64,000 bases of DNA, from NCBI GenBank assembly GCA_030267565.1, contig BRXU01000004.1, positions 2,920,501 through 2,984,500 on the forward strand. The letters are read 5' to 3'. The notes under the pieces are model-generated. The model saw nothing but the letters and a program-made list of their open reading frames with translations. It was not told where the DNA came from and did not search any database. Origin of the DNA: Pleodorina starrii. Taxonomy: Eukaryota; Chlorophyta; Chlorophyceae; Chlamydomonadales; Volvocaceae. Within the stretch, counting starts at the first letter, position 1, and each line of letters opens with the position of its first letter. The translations under genes and the position numbers were made by a program. This document shows, piece by piece, positions 11,465 through 22,847 of the stretch.

Positions 11465-13243
11465 CTAACCACGGCCTCCCACTGGCAAGGGCAGGAAGAC
11501 CTCCTCGCTCCAGGTCTGCCGCCGCGCGCCGCGCGTGCGCAACGGCACGGCCGCCGGCACATGCGCGCTGCGGCCGGTGGCAGCAGCGACGGCGGCGCCG
11601 GCGGCGCCGGCCGCCACCATTCCTCCGGCTGACATTCTGGTGTAGAACAGCGCCGCGCTTTGGTCGCTATTGCAGCGCAAATTTAGCCTGCGCGCCGCCA
11701 AGCTACCCCCCCTGCCGGGCTCCGCCTCCGGGATACCGGCGAGGCGCAGTACTTCCGGCGCCGGCTGGCGGGACGTTTTCTGCTGCTGCTGCTGCTGCTG
11801 CCGCTGCTGCTGCTGTGGCAACGAAAGATCCGGTCGGCGCTGCTCTCCCGCTGCAGGTTGGTCGCACAATGAGAAGTCGTACTCGTCCTGCTCGTCCTCC
11901 CCATCGTAATCGCCGTACAGCGCCGCCGCGCGGCCACCCACCGTGCCCCGCTCCGTCCACGTCGACGCGACGGCCGCACGCGGCGCACCGCCACCGTCGG
12001 CATCCTCCCCTGCCGACCCGCGGGTCGTGACCGCGCCGTGCGCCCCAGCGGCAACCCTGCCGCCCGGCGGCGCGGGATACGTGCCAATGGTGAAGGACTT
12101 GGCCCGCATGGAGAGTATGGATGCAGGGCGGTCGCCAGGCGACGGTGGCAGCGGCGGCCGCTGCGAGGCGTCGCCGCCGCCGGCGGGGCACACGTTCACT
12201 TGCTGCTTCAGCGTCGAAGTCGGCTGCAGCGGCGGCAGCATCAGCGGCAGGTTCGCGTCGGTCATCGCCCGGCCTCGAACCGCCCAGGGCACCGCGACGG
12301 CGGAGGCGGCAGCGGAGGCGGCGCTGCCGACGCCGGCGAGTGTCTCAACGCCAGGTACGACATCATCGCCGGGGTGGTGGTGGTGGCGGTGCCGGAACGA
12401 GGGCGGCGACTGAAGCGGAGACCCCGCCGCCGCGGGCCGGCCGTCGGGGCTGCCGCTCCAAACGGTGTCGCGTAAGACGTGCCGCTGCTGCGGCGGCCCC
12501 TGCTGCTGCCGCTGCTGCTGGTGCTGCTGGGAGGCGGCGGCGGCATGCAGGGTGGGAACGAGGCTGCTGAAGCGATGGGAGCCGACGTCGAAGGACGCGC
12601 GGCGGGACACCACATTCTCCGGAACCGCCGCCGGAAACGCGTCGGGAAGCGGCAACTTGGTCTGCTGCGTGATGGTGGGCGGGGTGGCGAAGCCGCTGTA
12701 CGTGAACGACGGCGCGCGGTCGGCGGTAAAGGACACTGCGCGCTTTGCGGCGCCGGGGCCGGGGACGGGCGGCGGGCCGCGGCGCATGCTCGTCGCGCTG
12801 TGCTGCAGACGCCAGGCGGGCTGAGGCGAAGTTGAGAGCCCGTCGTCAGGCGGCGAGGCACTGGCGGTCGGGAAAGCGTCCGGTGGGAACTGAATGTTGA
12901 CTCGTGAGAAGGAAAGGCGGCGCGAGGCATGCTCGGTCACGGGCGCCTTGACTGCACTCCTCCTGCTGAACCACTGCGTCAGCTTCGATTTCAGCTTGGT
13001 GAGGCCATGGTTTGGCTCTGCAGTGGAGTTCGGCTTTGCTGCTTCTTCAACGTCGTCTTCGGAGTCTTCATTTGCGCCGGGCGCTGTGTCGAAGGTGCTT
13101 TCGCCTCCCGCGGCGCCCTCGTAACCGACAGGCCTCTTGCGCTGTTCCTCCAATTCCGCAAGAAATGCTTGGCTGCGCTCCAACACACTTCGAAGTTCTT
13201 CTACTTTTTGTCCCGCGTCAGTTGGCTCACACAATGCTATCAT
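11465..13243 (-). CDS. intronless disordered protein with five R-x-x-S-F motifs, unknown function
   Basis: A single open frame of 592 residues runs from the first true ATG at 13243 to a TAG at 11465. The frame stays open a little upstream, but only with non-ATG codons. No domain is recognised. The N-terminus has a short charged, coiled-coil-prone stretch (about 10-40, EELRSVLERSQAFLAELEE), followed by an acidic patch and a basic patch (LTKLKSKLTQWFSRRS). The rest is Pro/Ser/Gln/Ala-rich and probably disordered, with a polyQ run near 476-488. R-x-x-S-F occurs five times: RRLSF (108-112), RAVSF (168-172), RAPSF (176-180), RRASF (214-218) and RAKSF (380-384). RRQTW follows near the C-terminus (574-578). 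Such sites fit basophilic kinases (PKA, CaMK or AGC type) and possibly 14-3-3 binding, so a heavily phosphorylated regulator or scaffold is inferred. A splice donor near the stop cannot be excluded. Confidence 0.7.
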   Translation of the reverse strand: MIALCEPTDAGQKVEELRSVLERSQAFLAELEEQRKRPVGYEGAAGGESTFDTAPGANEDSEDDVEEAAKPNSTAEPNHGLTKLKSKLTQWFSRRSAVKAPVTEHASRRLSFSRVNIQFPPDAFPTASASPPDDGLSTSPQPAWRLQHSATSMRRGPPPVPGPGAAKRAVSFTADRAPSFTYSGFATPPTITQQTKLPLPDAFPAAVPENVVSRRASFDVGSHRFSSLVPTLHAAAASQQHQQQRQQQGPPQQRHVLRDTVWSGSPDGRPAAAGSPLQSPPSFRHRHHHHPGDDVVPGVETLAGVGSAASAAASAVAVPWAVRGRAMTDANLPLMLPPLQPTSTLKQQVNVCPAGGGDASQRPPLPPSPGDRPASILSMRAKSFTIGTYPAPPGGRVAAGAHGAVTTRGSAGEDADGGGAPRAAVASTWTERGTVGGRAAALYGDYDGEDEQDEYDFSLCDQPAAGEQRRPDLSLPQQQQRQQQQQQQKTSRQPAPEVLRLAGIPEAEPGRGGSLAARRLNLRCNSDQSAALFYTRMSAGGMVAAGAAGAAVAAATGRSAHVPAAVPLRTRGARRQTWSEEVFLPLPVGGRG

Positions 13244-13279
13244 TCCGAAGCGAGACTTATGCGTTTGCTGTAATACCAC

Positions 13280-14673
13280 AAGTATTTTTAGTTATCTCTT
13301 GGGCTTAAGCTGCTAACAAGTAGTCATCCTGTAAAGTGCACAGGTAAGAAAAAGTGAACCCGTACTGCGCCTGACTGTTCCGGTACAGTAGCAAAACCTA
13401 GGAAACGGCGGCGCCTCTGCACGACGAGCGTTCCGTGACTACGAAGCACGATAGAAAAAGCTTTAAAACGATGGTTGTCAGGCGGTTTTGTTTAGTAATT
13501 TCGGGGCTGCGAGGAGGGCTGCTGCGAAGGTGCGCGCAGGTGTGCGTCCCTGCTAAAAGTGCCACATGCCTGAACACATGTCAAATCAAGGACATCATTA
13601 CTAAGGTGCATGGGTGAATGCAGCGCTGGCTAAATTTTAACCTTCTTTATGGGCTTCAAAGTAAACGTTACCCATACCGGTAGTTGATCGTTCCCTATCG
13701 TTCCACGTTGCGTTGCGACCTATCACTCGCCGAGTTTGAGACTGTGACAACACAAACAGTTATAAAGAGCCCGCGGCAATCCTGCCATCACGTGATGAGC
13801 TGCGTGTGAGGCGTCTTCGACAGGGACTGACCAGGACTGACCGGGCAGGGCCCGGTGTTTGAGACCGTGTCGCGTATGGCGGTCAGCTGACATGTAGTTT
13901 GAATAACACTGCCAGTGGGCGGGAGATGCCGGATGCGGGAGGGCGGGGGTCCCAGGCCGCCTTGCACAGCAGCAGTGATCACCTAGGGGCAGCAGTTGGC
14001 TGCAGTTGCCTGCGACAACCCGCGACCACGAAGGCCGCCATCTGCAGCGATCGCCAACAGCACAGCACAGCGACCCAAGTGACAGCATTTGCGGTGTAGA
14101 CCTCCGCTCTCCCGATCCTTGATGTGCGCCCTCCGGATGCGTGGGCTGCATACCGAAGCTCGAATCATTACTAGCTCCGTGACGGTAGTTCCTATCGACA
14201 TCGTGACGGAGCGCCAACCCCAAAGCAGTACGGCCATAGCCCCCTCAGCAGCTCCCCCGAGCCGCACCGAGGGCCGCACCCGGCGACCTCCGGAGGGCCG
14301 ATGTGGCGGTTAGAAGCTCCTCACGTTGCGCGACGGCTTTGGCGCAGGCGAGCTCGGGCGCTGAAGCAGCTCTCAAACGTCCATTAGAAGGATGCGAATG
14401 GCCAGAAGACGCCGCTGACGTCACGGTAACGGTACGGCACCAGACACACGACGTTGGCGTCGTCGGCGTCAAGACGCGCACGCACTGACAGCCAGTGCTG
14501 TACCCGCGCTGCGCGTTTCGATTGATCCTAGCAAGCGCATCCGTCTACCTAACAGTCCAGCTCATAGCCATGCTCCACTTGCGCTCGCCGCTCTTCGCTC
14601 CGGCGACCCCGGAGCCCGGACCACCGCCGCCGCCACCGTCGCCGCCACCGCCCCCGCCACCGTCACCGTCGCC
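13280..14673. other. unassigned stretch between two minus-strand genes
   Basis: This holds the upstream region of the disordered-protein gene and the 3' flank of the aldo/keto reductase. A plus-strand ATG at 13471 opens a short frame (MVVRRFCLVISGLRGG, then CLNTCQIKDIITK) that meets possible donors at 13538 and about 13603. Another protein-like frame lies at 14303-14488. I could not join these into a convincing model. A CCG/GCC-rich tract at about 14620-14665 borders the reductase stop. Confidence 0.35.
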
Positions 14674-17600
14674 TTACGGCGTGGGGTTTGGGAAGCGCGC
14701 ATGGATGCGGTCAATCTCCTCCAACACCTCCACCGGAAGCCACTCCCCTTCTCCCCCTTTTCCCCCGCCCGCACCGCCCCCCGGCACCGCCGCCGCCGCC
14801 AGCAGCTCCCGCAGCTGTGCCTCGCTGCTGGCCCCCACCACCGCACAGCCCACCAGCGGCCGCGACAGCACGTAGCGAAGAGCCAGTTGGGTGGGGGACA
14901 TGCCCGCCCGAGAAGCGAGCGCGGCGTAGGCCGCCACCGCCTCGCGGACGTTGGGCTTGGGGCCGTAGCGCGACTCAGCCTCCGCGTAGCGACCACGGTA
15001 GCGGTTGAGGCGGGCGGCGGGCGGGCCACCGTCGGGCGCAAGGTACTTGCCCTGGGGAGGGGGAGGGGGAGAGCGCACCGTAGCGAGGGATGCGGCGGGG
15101 AAAGGAGAGGACAGGAGGGGGAAGGAGGGAGGGAGGGAGGGAGGGAGGGAGGGAGGAGGTTGAAGGAGAGGCATCCGCGATAGGGGAAGCGTTGCAGGGA
15201 ATGCAGGGATTGCAGGAGATTCAGGCGCGCGCGCGGGCAATGCTATGCTGTGCGTGTGGGCGGCGTGCGGGCGAAACGGCGGGCGGGAGGGTCCGGAGCC
15301 GGCGCCGGCAGCTCAGCCGCCAGGGTCGCGGCCCAACCCACCTTCGCGCCCCCCTCTGCCTTGTCCCCTCCGGGATGGCCCATCTCCTCCCCACCAACCC
15401 CCAGACCCCCAGACCCCCAAACCCACACTCCTTGCTTGCTTGCACAATTCCCAGAGCGAGACCGAAGAGCCGCGAGAAGCGGCGCAGTCAGACCTTTCCC
15501 CCAACAACCGAGAAGGGCCGCGCCTGGCCGCGGCCCAAGCAGGGCGGGAAGTGGGGTTGCTGAGACCCCGCAAATATTATAAAAATATTTACTTACATAA
15601 ATTTCATTATTGTATTTACTATGATTACTATGAAGTGCCTTGCCAAGGTTACAAACGGCGTTATCGTATCGCACCGTGAGTAGGCCCATGGCCAGAGGGC
15701 TGTACGACATAAGGCCCACCCCCTCCAGGTGGCAAACCTCCGCCAGGCCGTCGCTGTCGAATGTACGGCAGGTGAGGCTGTAGGCGTTCTGGAGCGACAC
15801 CACCCGAGGAAGAGAGGGGTCCAGGGAAGCTGCCGGCCCAGGGTACGGCGCCGCCGTACAGCACCGTGGTACGTACAAATGTAATGCGTCGTCGTCGGCG
15901 GCGATGTGTGGCGCGTGGCGACGTGGGCAGCGGTGTGTGGCCGACGTGACGTGGGTCGTAAATTTGGAGATGGGGGAAGAGAGGGAGGGAAAGGGCACTC
16001 AGCAGGGTAAAGGGGCACGGGGCACGGGGTGAAACGCGTCCAGGGGCGGTTTCAGCTGTTTGTGGCGGTGAGTTGGTTGTTAGGCCGCGGGTTGGGTTTC
16101 GACTTTGGAGGCGGCGGGCATGGCGTGCGGCCATCGCATCGTTCAACGGCGCAGACGTACGGAACGTCCTGACCAGATGGTACGGCAAATACGACATTGC
16201 GGAACAGCTCTCATCTGAGCCGTTCACTGCCGTGCTCCCCCCCTGAAACGGCCGTCAGTCCCCTCGACAACCCATTTTGCCGCCCAGTGCCCCCACATCG
16301 CTGCTCCGTTCCTTCCCTGACACCTCCCGCCTTCCCTCCCTCCCTGTCTCCCTAAAAACCCCTAAAGCCCTGAAGTCCCTGTCCCGGCCCCAAACGCCGC
16401 CACGCCCCCGCCACCCCCACACATCCCGTTCGCCAACTTCCCCCTCTCCCCACCTCTGCGACCCCCTCTCCCCCTCCCCCCAACACGCCCTGTAACCCAG
16501 CCCCATCCCCAGGTCCCCCCCCACCCCCCCCCCCACCCCCACCACACACACCCCCCACCCCCCATCCACCCACCTGCCGCCAGCGCCTTGCACAGACCCC
16601 AGGGCGTCTCGTTGCTCAGCCCCACGAACCGCACCTTGCCTTCCCGCACCGCCCGACCCAGCGCCTCCAGCTGCTCCTCCAGAGGTACGGTGCTGTCGTA
16701 CGCGTACGACGGGTCGTACTCGCTGTCGCCAAACATGGGCACATACCTGCGCAGTCCGGGGAGCGGAACGGGTCTCACTCTCCCGCTTATCGATACGTAA
16801 CCTAAAACCAAATTCAAAAAGAGGTTTTAGATGGGGAAAGGCACGTGAAGCGGTGACCAGCCGGGATCGTACCATCGATGTCGTACCAACGGCCACCGAC
16901 CAAGCGAACTACAATGACCTGATCGCGTTTGTCAGCTTGATAGCTTGGCACTTTGGACTGTCAACCTCTTACCCGTTACCCCCACCCCACCCCCGATATC
17001 CCCTATCCGTGGATAACCCCCCTTCCCTTCCCTTCCCTTCCCTCCCCTGAGCCCCCCGCCCCCCGACCTGTCCGGCCAGTGGATCTGATACAGGTCCACG
17101 TAGTCAGTACCCAACCGCCGCAGCGTCCCGTCGAGCGCCTGGGGGGTGAGGAGCGGGTCAAGAGAGGGGGGAGCTACCCCTTAGGGGGGATGGAGAGGAA
17201 ACCGCAGTGATGGGGAGTGGAGAGGAGAGGGGAGCGGCAATGAAAATGGGGGTGCGGCGAGGTTGTGGGGTGTGTGGGTGTGTATCTATGCAGCGGTACC
17301 CAACCCAACCCAACCCAACCCACACCCGTCCCGCCCCATTCGGCTGCATAGCAGGCTCACACGCATCCCCCCACCCACATGCCCACGCGCCGTCTCCCGC
17401 GCCAGGTCTCCATTTCCCCAACTCCTGTTCCCTAACCCTGTGCCCAGCCCCTCCGCCCCCGCCCCCCGCCCTCCCCCCCCCATGTCCCGCCCCCTCCTCC
17501 TCCCGTCCACTTGCCTGTCTGATGTTGTCCGCATCCACCTTGTGCGGCCCCCCTCTCAGCCAGGTCATCTGACCACTGGGACCCGCCACCTTGCTAGCAA

Positions 17601-19726
17601 CCAACACGTCCTCCCTGCGTGGCGGGAGCCCACAGCGGCGCGGGGCTCTGTCCAGAGCTCCGGGACACCGACCGAGGGCCTAGGGGCCCACCTCCGAACG
17701 AAAAACCGTGGCCCTGTCCCGGTACGACGCAACAACGACCGCAACGACCGCCGTACCTCCTCACCCCCGAGCTCCGAAGCCACCTGCCCAGATACTCCTC
17801 GGACGCTCCGGCGGTCTCGGCTCGCTGAGGCACCGGGTACATCTCGGCCTGGCAGCCCCGGGATGCCGGGAGGTTTCCGTACCGGTACGGCAAAACACGT
17901 TGGGGGTTGGCTTGGGTCGGCTTTGCGCGAATGGGCGGTGGTGAAGGCGGTGCATGCAGGGCGGTCGTTTGGGAGGAGGGGGACGGGTACATGTGGCATG
18001 CGGTAGCGGCGCCGCCCTTCGCGCCGTACGGAGCGAAAAAAACACACACGGATGTACGGCCGCGCACGGATTTGCCGTACACTGGCGTAGGGAGCGGGGG
18101 GCAGGGGCTGCCACGTCTCCCGGCCCAGCCCAACACTGCCAACGTCCGCATGCTCTGCACCAACCACGGAGCCGACACCGTGCCCTGCCGTACCCTGCCG
18201 TACCCTGCCGTACCGTGTCAAAGAAGTTGACCCCCGCCTCCATGCAGATGCTCAGCAGGCGCTCAGCCTCCGGATAGGACGTACTCTCTCCGAACAGCAT
18301 GCAGCCTGCAGTGGGGGTGGGTCCGGACACACACGCATCAAGCGAGCGGACGGCGAGGGAACCGTCAAGGCGGTGAAGGCGGTGAAGGCGACTGAGCCAC
18401 CGCAATGTGTGTTTGGCCGCCGTGTGGTTGCCTGTTTGCATTCTGCTGTGCGTCTGCCAATGTGCCAATGCGCCCATGTACTGCGAGGGAACAATGCGCC
18501 GATGCCCCTGCGATGCTGTGTGACTGGTTCTATCGCCGGCGACGAACGGCGGCGGTGCAGCGTGTTTGCAGCGGTTTCGGTTTCGGTTGGGTTCGAGCCC
18601 GGCAGCGGATGCGGCGGCAGCGAGCTGAGCTGGGGGGAGACATGCCGTTGGACAGCACCAGGCGAGCGGCGGGGCGGGGCGGGGTAGCGGGCTGGGGAGC
18701 GGGCTGGGGAGGGGAGCGGACAGTGCGATCAGGGCGAGGAGGTCGGGTCGGCGGATGCAGCGGGGGAGGATCTCAGGCGCCGCGGCTGTGTACGACAGGA
18801 GGAAGGTGGTGGTGGATGGCTTTCGCTGCCACGTGGAGCACATTGGTGGTGTGGCGATTGGCGAACAAGGCGGTAAAGGCGGTTGGGGGGGAGCGGCGTT
18901 GAGCGACTCCCCGGAAAGCGTAAGAGGACGCGGGGGAGCTGGATGGGGCATGAGGCTGTGAGGAAAGAGGGAAAGCCTTTTGAGACCGGTGTCAAGCCAC
19001 AAAGCGAGAGGAAGGTGTCGGCGGCGGAGCAGCACGGCCGAGTTATTGACGGCGGCGCGGGGTAATGTACTGCACTGTACGACACTCGCTAACGTGCGGC
19101 ATGGAGCAGATCTGACTTTGCAGTCAGGTTAGGGGCCTGTGGAGGATTTCGGTTCTTTGGGGGTGTGTTGGTTGTCTGTGTTGGCCGAGGAGCTGTCAGA
19201 ACAGAAGAGCCCCGCGGGCTCGAGGACGCGCAGCAAGCCCGCACAAAGAGCACGACCTTCTTGACTTGAACAACACTTTGATAAACACGGCTTGTCAGTC
19301 GTCGACAGCATCATGCTGCGAACCCCGGGTCGGCGAGCCGCCAATCGCATAGCCTGCCCTGCATCATGTTTTCTGTCTGCACCTCTGCCAAATCCACTAT
19401 GTAGTGTCTTTAGCAAGCCCTCAGCCCTGAGAGACGCGCAAGCCCAGCCTACCAAAGCACAGTAATGGGACGTCAGGGCCGCCCCGGCCGAGCGTCCTCC
19501 TTCCAATGGAGGAAGCGTTTGCATCGATTGAAGGCGTCCGTGCCGCGGCTTGAGATTCGTGGACTTCCCGCGCGGCGGCCGCACATCGCGCTGCTCGAAT
19601 ACAGTGTGGTGACTGGCTAACGTAACTTGTTCGCAAAGGACATGGCACATTTAATCCTCCTAACAAGCAGCAACTGCGATTCAACGTTGTTTTGCTACAC
19701 AGGATGTCGCGCGGGCGAGCGCACAT
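14674..19726 (-). CDS. aldo/keto reductase, Tas-like
   Basis: Eight exons on the minus strand: 19453-19726, 18214-18305, 17757-17848, 17515-17614, 17068-17138, 16574-16746, 15675-15829 and 14674-15051. They join in phase to 444 residues. The first exon gives a basic, Cys/Ser-rich leader of about 75 residues, probably a transit peptide, then [16 protein letters not shown]. The NAD(P)H-dependent AKR tetrad is complete: D121 and Y126 (NFFDT, AEMYPVP), K161 ([10 protein letters not shown]) and H206 (LYQIHWPDR). Further family motifs are [25 protein letters not shown] and the C-terminal [21 protein letters not shown]. The order and the ending (HARFPNPTP) match the E. coli Tas protein family closely. 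The substrate is unknown. The intron between exons 4 and 5 uses a GC donor (CAG|GCAAGT). All other introns are GT-AG. The true start could be further upstream. Confidence 0.9.
15115..15156. repeat. GGGA tetramer array in the last intron of the reductase gene
   Basis: About ten tandem GGGA units, CCCT in the transcript, lying upstream of the last exon's acceptor. They may serve as part of the pyrimidine tract. Confidence 0.7.
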
Positions 19727-20407
19727 GTCCGATTTCCCGAACGCCAACTTCGGCTGCCGGATGAGGGTATTGCCAGAGAAGATAAATGAGTAACCTGTGC
19801 AACCAATGAATTTCGGATGCGAACGCTTGAGTAGTTAAGCTCCCGGGTAACCGCCGCACGAGGTCAACCGCACTGGACTGCCCGCTTCAATGCCGGCCTT
19901 GAATTCATGGTGGCGATATTGTTACTGACGGTCATCACTCGCTTGCTAGTGCGCAATGTTGCCGTGGCGCTCGCAACGGGTGTCCCAAGTCCCGAAAGGC
20001 GCCCTTCGGAAGGCATGCAATTGGCTGTGGGCTTGTCGCCATCCTGAAATACCGAATTGACAAACCTGCGTTGTCATTTTCCAAACGAAGCTTGCACTCT
20101 AGCTACGTCTTGTAACTACCCTGAGAGGGTACCTTCCGCTGGAGCGACACGAAGTCGGAGGAACTCATACGGCAGGAAGTCGTACGGCAAAAGGAGCGTT
20201 GAAATCACGAACAATATTATGAAAATGCCGACCTTCTGTTCAGCAATAGCAATTCCCTGTGCACTGTGTGTGAACGCACCTGGTATGCACGTATCTATCC
20301 GCACGTTTCTTACCCGCTGAATGAAACCTGTCGCGAAGAAACCTACGTTACGGCGATAGGGAATATCTGAGACCGAGTGCCTTTATTCGTAACAGTTTTT
20401 TGTGCAA

Positions 20408-20826
20408 ATGGCTACGGACCGTGACGTGCGGCGCGTTGTTCAGGTCCTTGTGCCCGGAATTCCTCCGCCAGTGATGGTGAGTGACTTTACCGGCCACATC
20501 ATAGAATTCCCCTCGGCTCCAATTTTGATTGCATGCCTGACATTGTCGGCCTCGTGGCGCAGGACTACGTGTTTGCAAGTGTGAGCCATGCCCATGCGCA
20601 TGCCAGCACCAGGCGTGCCAAGCACCAAGGTCCACCCCCGCCACGGTACACGCTTCGCCGGTGTGATAGTGGACCTCTGGGACAGCTATCACTTTTCGAT
20701 TGGGCAGAAGTCGGGCCCTCGCACCGGCGGTCGGAACTCGGCCAGCCGGACGCGCTGCAATTTGAGTACCGACACGCCGCTCCCGAGCCCGCGACTTCCG
20801 GCAGCATTGGCAAGTGGCGACGTTAG
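20408..20826 (+). CDS. possible small two-exon gene of unknown function
   Basis: Exon 1, 20408-20476, starts at an ATG and encodes MATDRDVRRVVQVLVPG and a few more residues, ending at a strong donor (GTGATG|GTGAGT). Exon 2, 20563-20826, follows an acceptor (GTGGCGCAG) after an 86-nt intron that contains a branch-like CTGAC. The join is phase 0 and gives 110 residues ending in SGSIGKWRR. No family is recognised. The splice sites and phase agreement are the only support. A 164-codon frame on the opposite strand overlaps it, and no TGTAA follows closely, so this stays a candidate. Confidence 0.3.
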
Positions 20827-22709
20827 CTGGTTGGGGCGTCATTTCGGTCTGTTAATGTCGGGCCTTTTGTTGACCGACAGTTAGGCAGCAGGCAGCACGT
20901 CATGTACAGGCTAACAGGCTCCAGGTCAGCGAGGAATGTATCGCAACAGTAGCCTTGCGATGTCACGTTTCTGTTGGACGTGGAACGTGTGCGTGATATG
21001 CATCTGTGTTGGGCTTCGTCTCTGTACCCGTGCCATGTCTTCGTCTTCGTTTTGTCTCATATATGTCTTTCTACTTTGCAACCGTAATTTGGTTCGTGTC
21101 CCGTACATAGTTCTGTTGATCTCGTTGACACCGCGTGGGACGGGGGACGGAGAGCCTGGGTTTCGTCGTCGTCGGGCTTGTCGTGACTGCACCGAGATGT
21201 TGCAAACAGGTTTCTTCTTAGCTGTGTACGTTTTTGGGTCGGACATGTGAATCAGGACCGATTTCACCATTTCGGGGGTTGCCGCGGGCGGCATGGGGCG
21301 TTTCATAGAGCGCGGTAACCTGCGCCTCCCTACGGCAGCGCCCGGGCGTTCGGCATTCGGCATTTCTGTACTACCAGGGGAAACATTCTCCCCCGTAAGC
21401 TTGCCAAATGCTCTTTGTTGCCAGGCCTTATAGTCGCGCTGGTGATAGGGAGGTATAATTGTGTACCGCACATGCTGTGCCCGGGTGGCCTGGAGATCGG
21501 ATCGCTTATTCTTCGTTATCGGACGCGTTCGTTGCCGCCCGGCCTTCGGCTGGTGGCTTGGTGCCCGTGCGCGCGCGGGTATGCCGGCACTGCTTACTGG
21601 TCGAGATGCCGGCTGGTCCGGATATGCCGGCTGGTGTCGTACACGCTGTACCGCGTTTGCTGTGCTGTGCCTTTTCGAAAGGGAAGAAACACGCCGAAAG
21701 AGGTCGGTGCGCAGGAGTTCGAAGCGGGCGGGTTGCGGCTTTGGGTTGCACCGCCGCGCTAAGCTTATGGACCACAGTTTTGGCCAGTTGGCTTTTGCTG
21801 AACGAAGCCACGGCGGATGGATCGCGCGGAAGAATCAGGCGCGTAGTCGCCGCGTTTGTTGCTAAAGCTCGACGGAGAGCAAAGATGTGAGAGATCGGGG
21901 GCTGCCGGTCGTTGTTGGGCGCTGCAGGTTCGGACTAAAATCGAAGAGAGAAGAGTAATTTCATGGTTGGGTTGGATTGGCGTCTTTCGCAATGCTAATA
22001 AAGACGCTTGGTTGGTTGGGTCCATGTTTGGGCCCAGCTACTTTGTTTCGTGCGTTTTCGTGTTCATGTTGCGCTTTCGCTGCGTTGAGTGTCGCCGTAC
22101 TCCTGTGTAAAACATGATTTAATCATGGGCGCAGCGCGTGCTGCACGCATGCGTGCTTGTCCGACCCCATTTCAGCCTTCGGAGTCCCCAGCGGTCTGGC
22201 ATTTGGTTTTCATCAGGTAACGCCCTACATACAGCGCCGTTCGTGACCTGCCATTCGGGAACGGCCATCGGGCGCGTGCGACGGGCGTGCGAAGCGCAGG
22301 TTCATACGTAAGGCGAGGACGTTTGAAGGAGGTCGGCAGCAGGTCGTTCGATGACCCGTCAGCGCTCAGGGACGGTGGGTCCAAAGGACGACTAAGCAAT
22401 GTACTTCCTGCAATCGTGCAATGGAAACTGGAGCCTGCCTCAATGCGCATATGCTGCAGCCCACATGCATTAGAGGGCGGAGCGTGCCCGTCCAAGAAGC
22501 CGGCAGCGTGCTCCGATACCCAGCAGGGCAGCAGCTCCTTGTCCCGGCGTGCGCGCCGCAGCAAGCCGCGAAACTTTGGGTGCGTGGGCGTGCGGCCGCT
22601 CGCCGCCTTTACCATCCATCCTCGCAAACTCTGAAGACAGCGACTACCGGTACTCTGCTGGGGTCGTGAGCCCTCCGGAGCAACCACAACGACTACAGCC
22701 GAGTAGGTA

Positions 22710-22714
22710 TTACA
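22710..22714 (-). terminator. TGTAA polyadenylation signal of the giant gene
   Basis: TTACA on the plus strand is TGTAA on the minus strand. It lies about 135 nt downstream of the giant gene's TGA, a normal distance for these algae. Confidence 0.55.
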
Positions 22715-22847
22715 TGTTAGTGATAGATCTTGTACTTCTGTGTTGCGCGAACGGCAGATGCCGTTCCGAGCTCCAGCAGCGCTTGACAACCCAACATGCA
22801 TAATGTACGGTGTTACCGTAGTAACATCCAAGAATCTCCGGCCTGCG

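Larger units (their letters stand above)
19727..22847. other. mostly unassigned stretch between the reductase and the giant gene
   Basis: Base composition is visibly less GC-rich than the flanks. It contains the reductase promoter on its left side and the 3' UTR of the giant gene on its right. Apart from the weak candidate at 20408-20826, no frame shows family similarity. A TGTAA occurs at 20111-20115 on the plus strand with no assigned gene before it. Confidence 0.4.

Noticed and set aside
20926..21471. A 181-codon minus-strand frame
   Set aside because: No motif, composition like untranslated sequence, and no supporting splice or polyadenylation signal.
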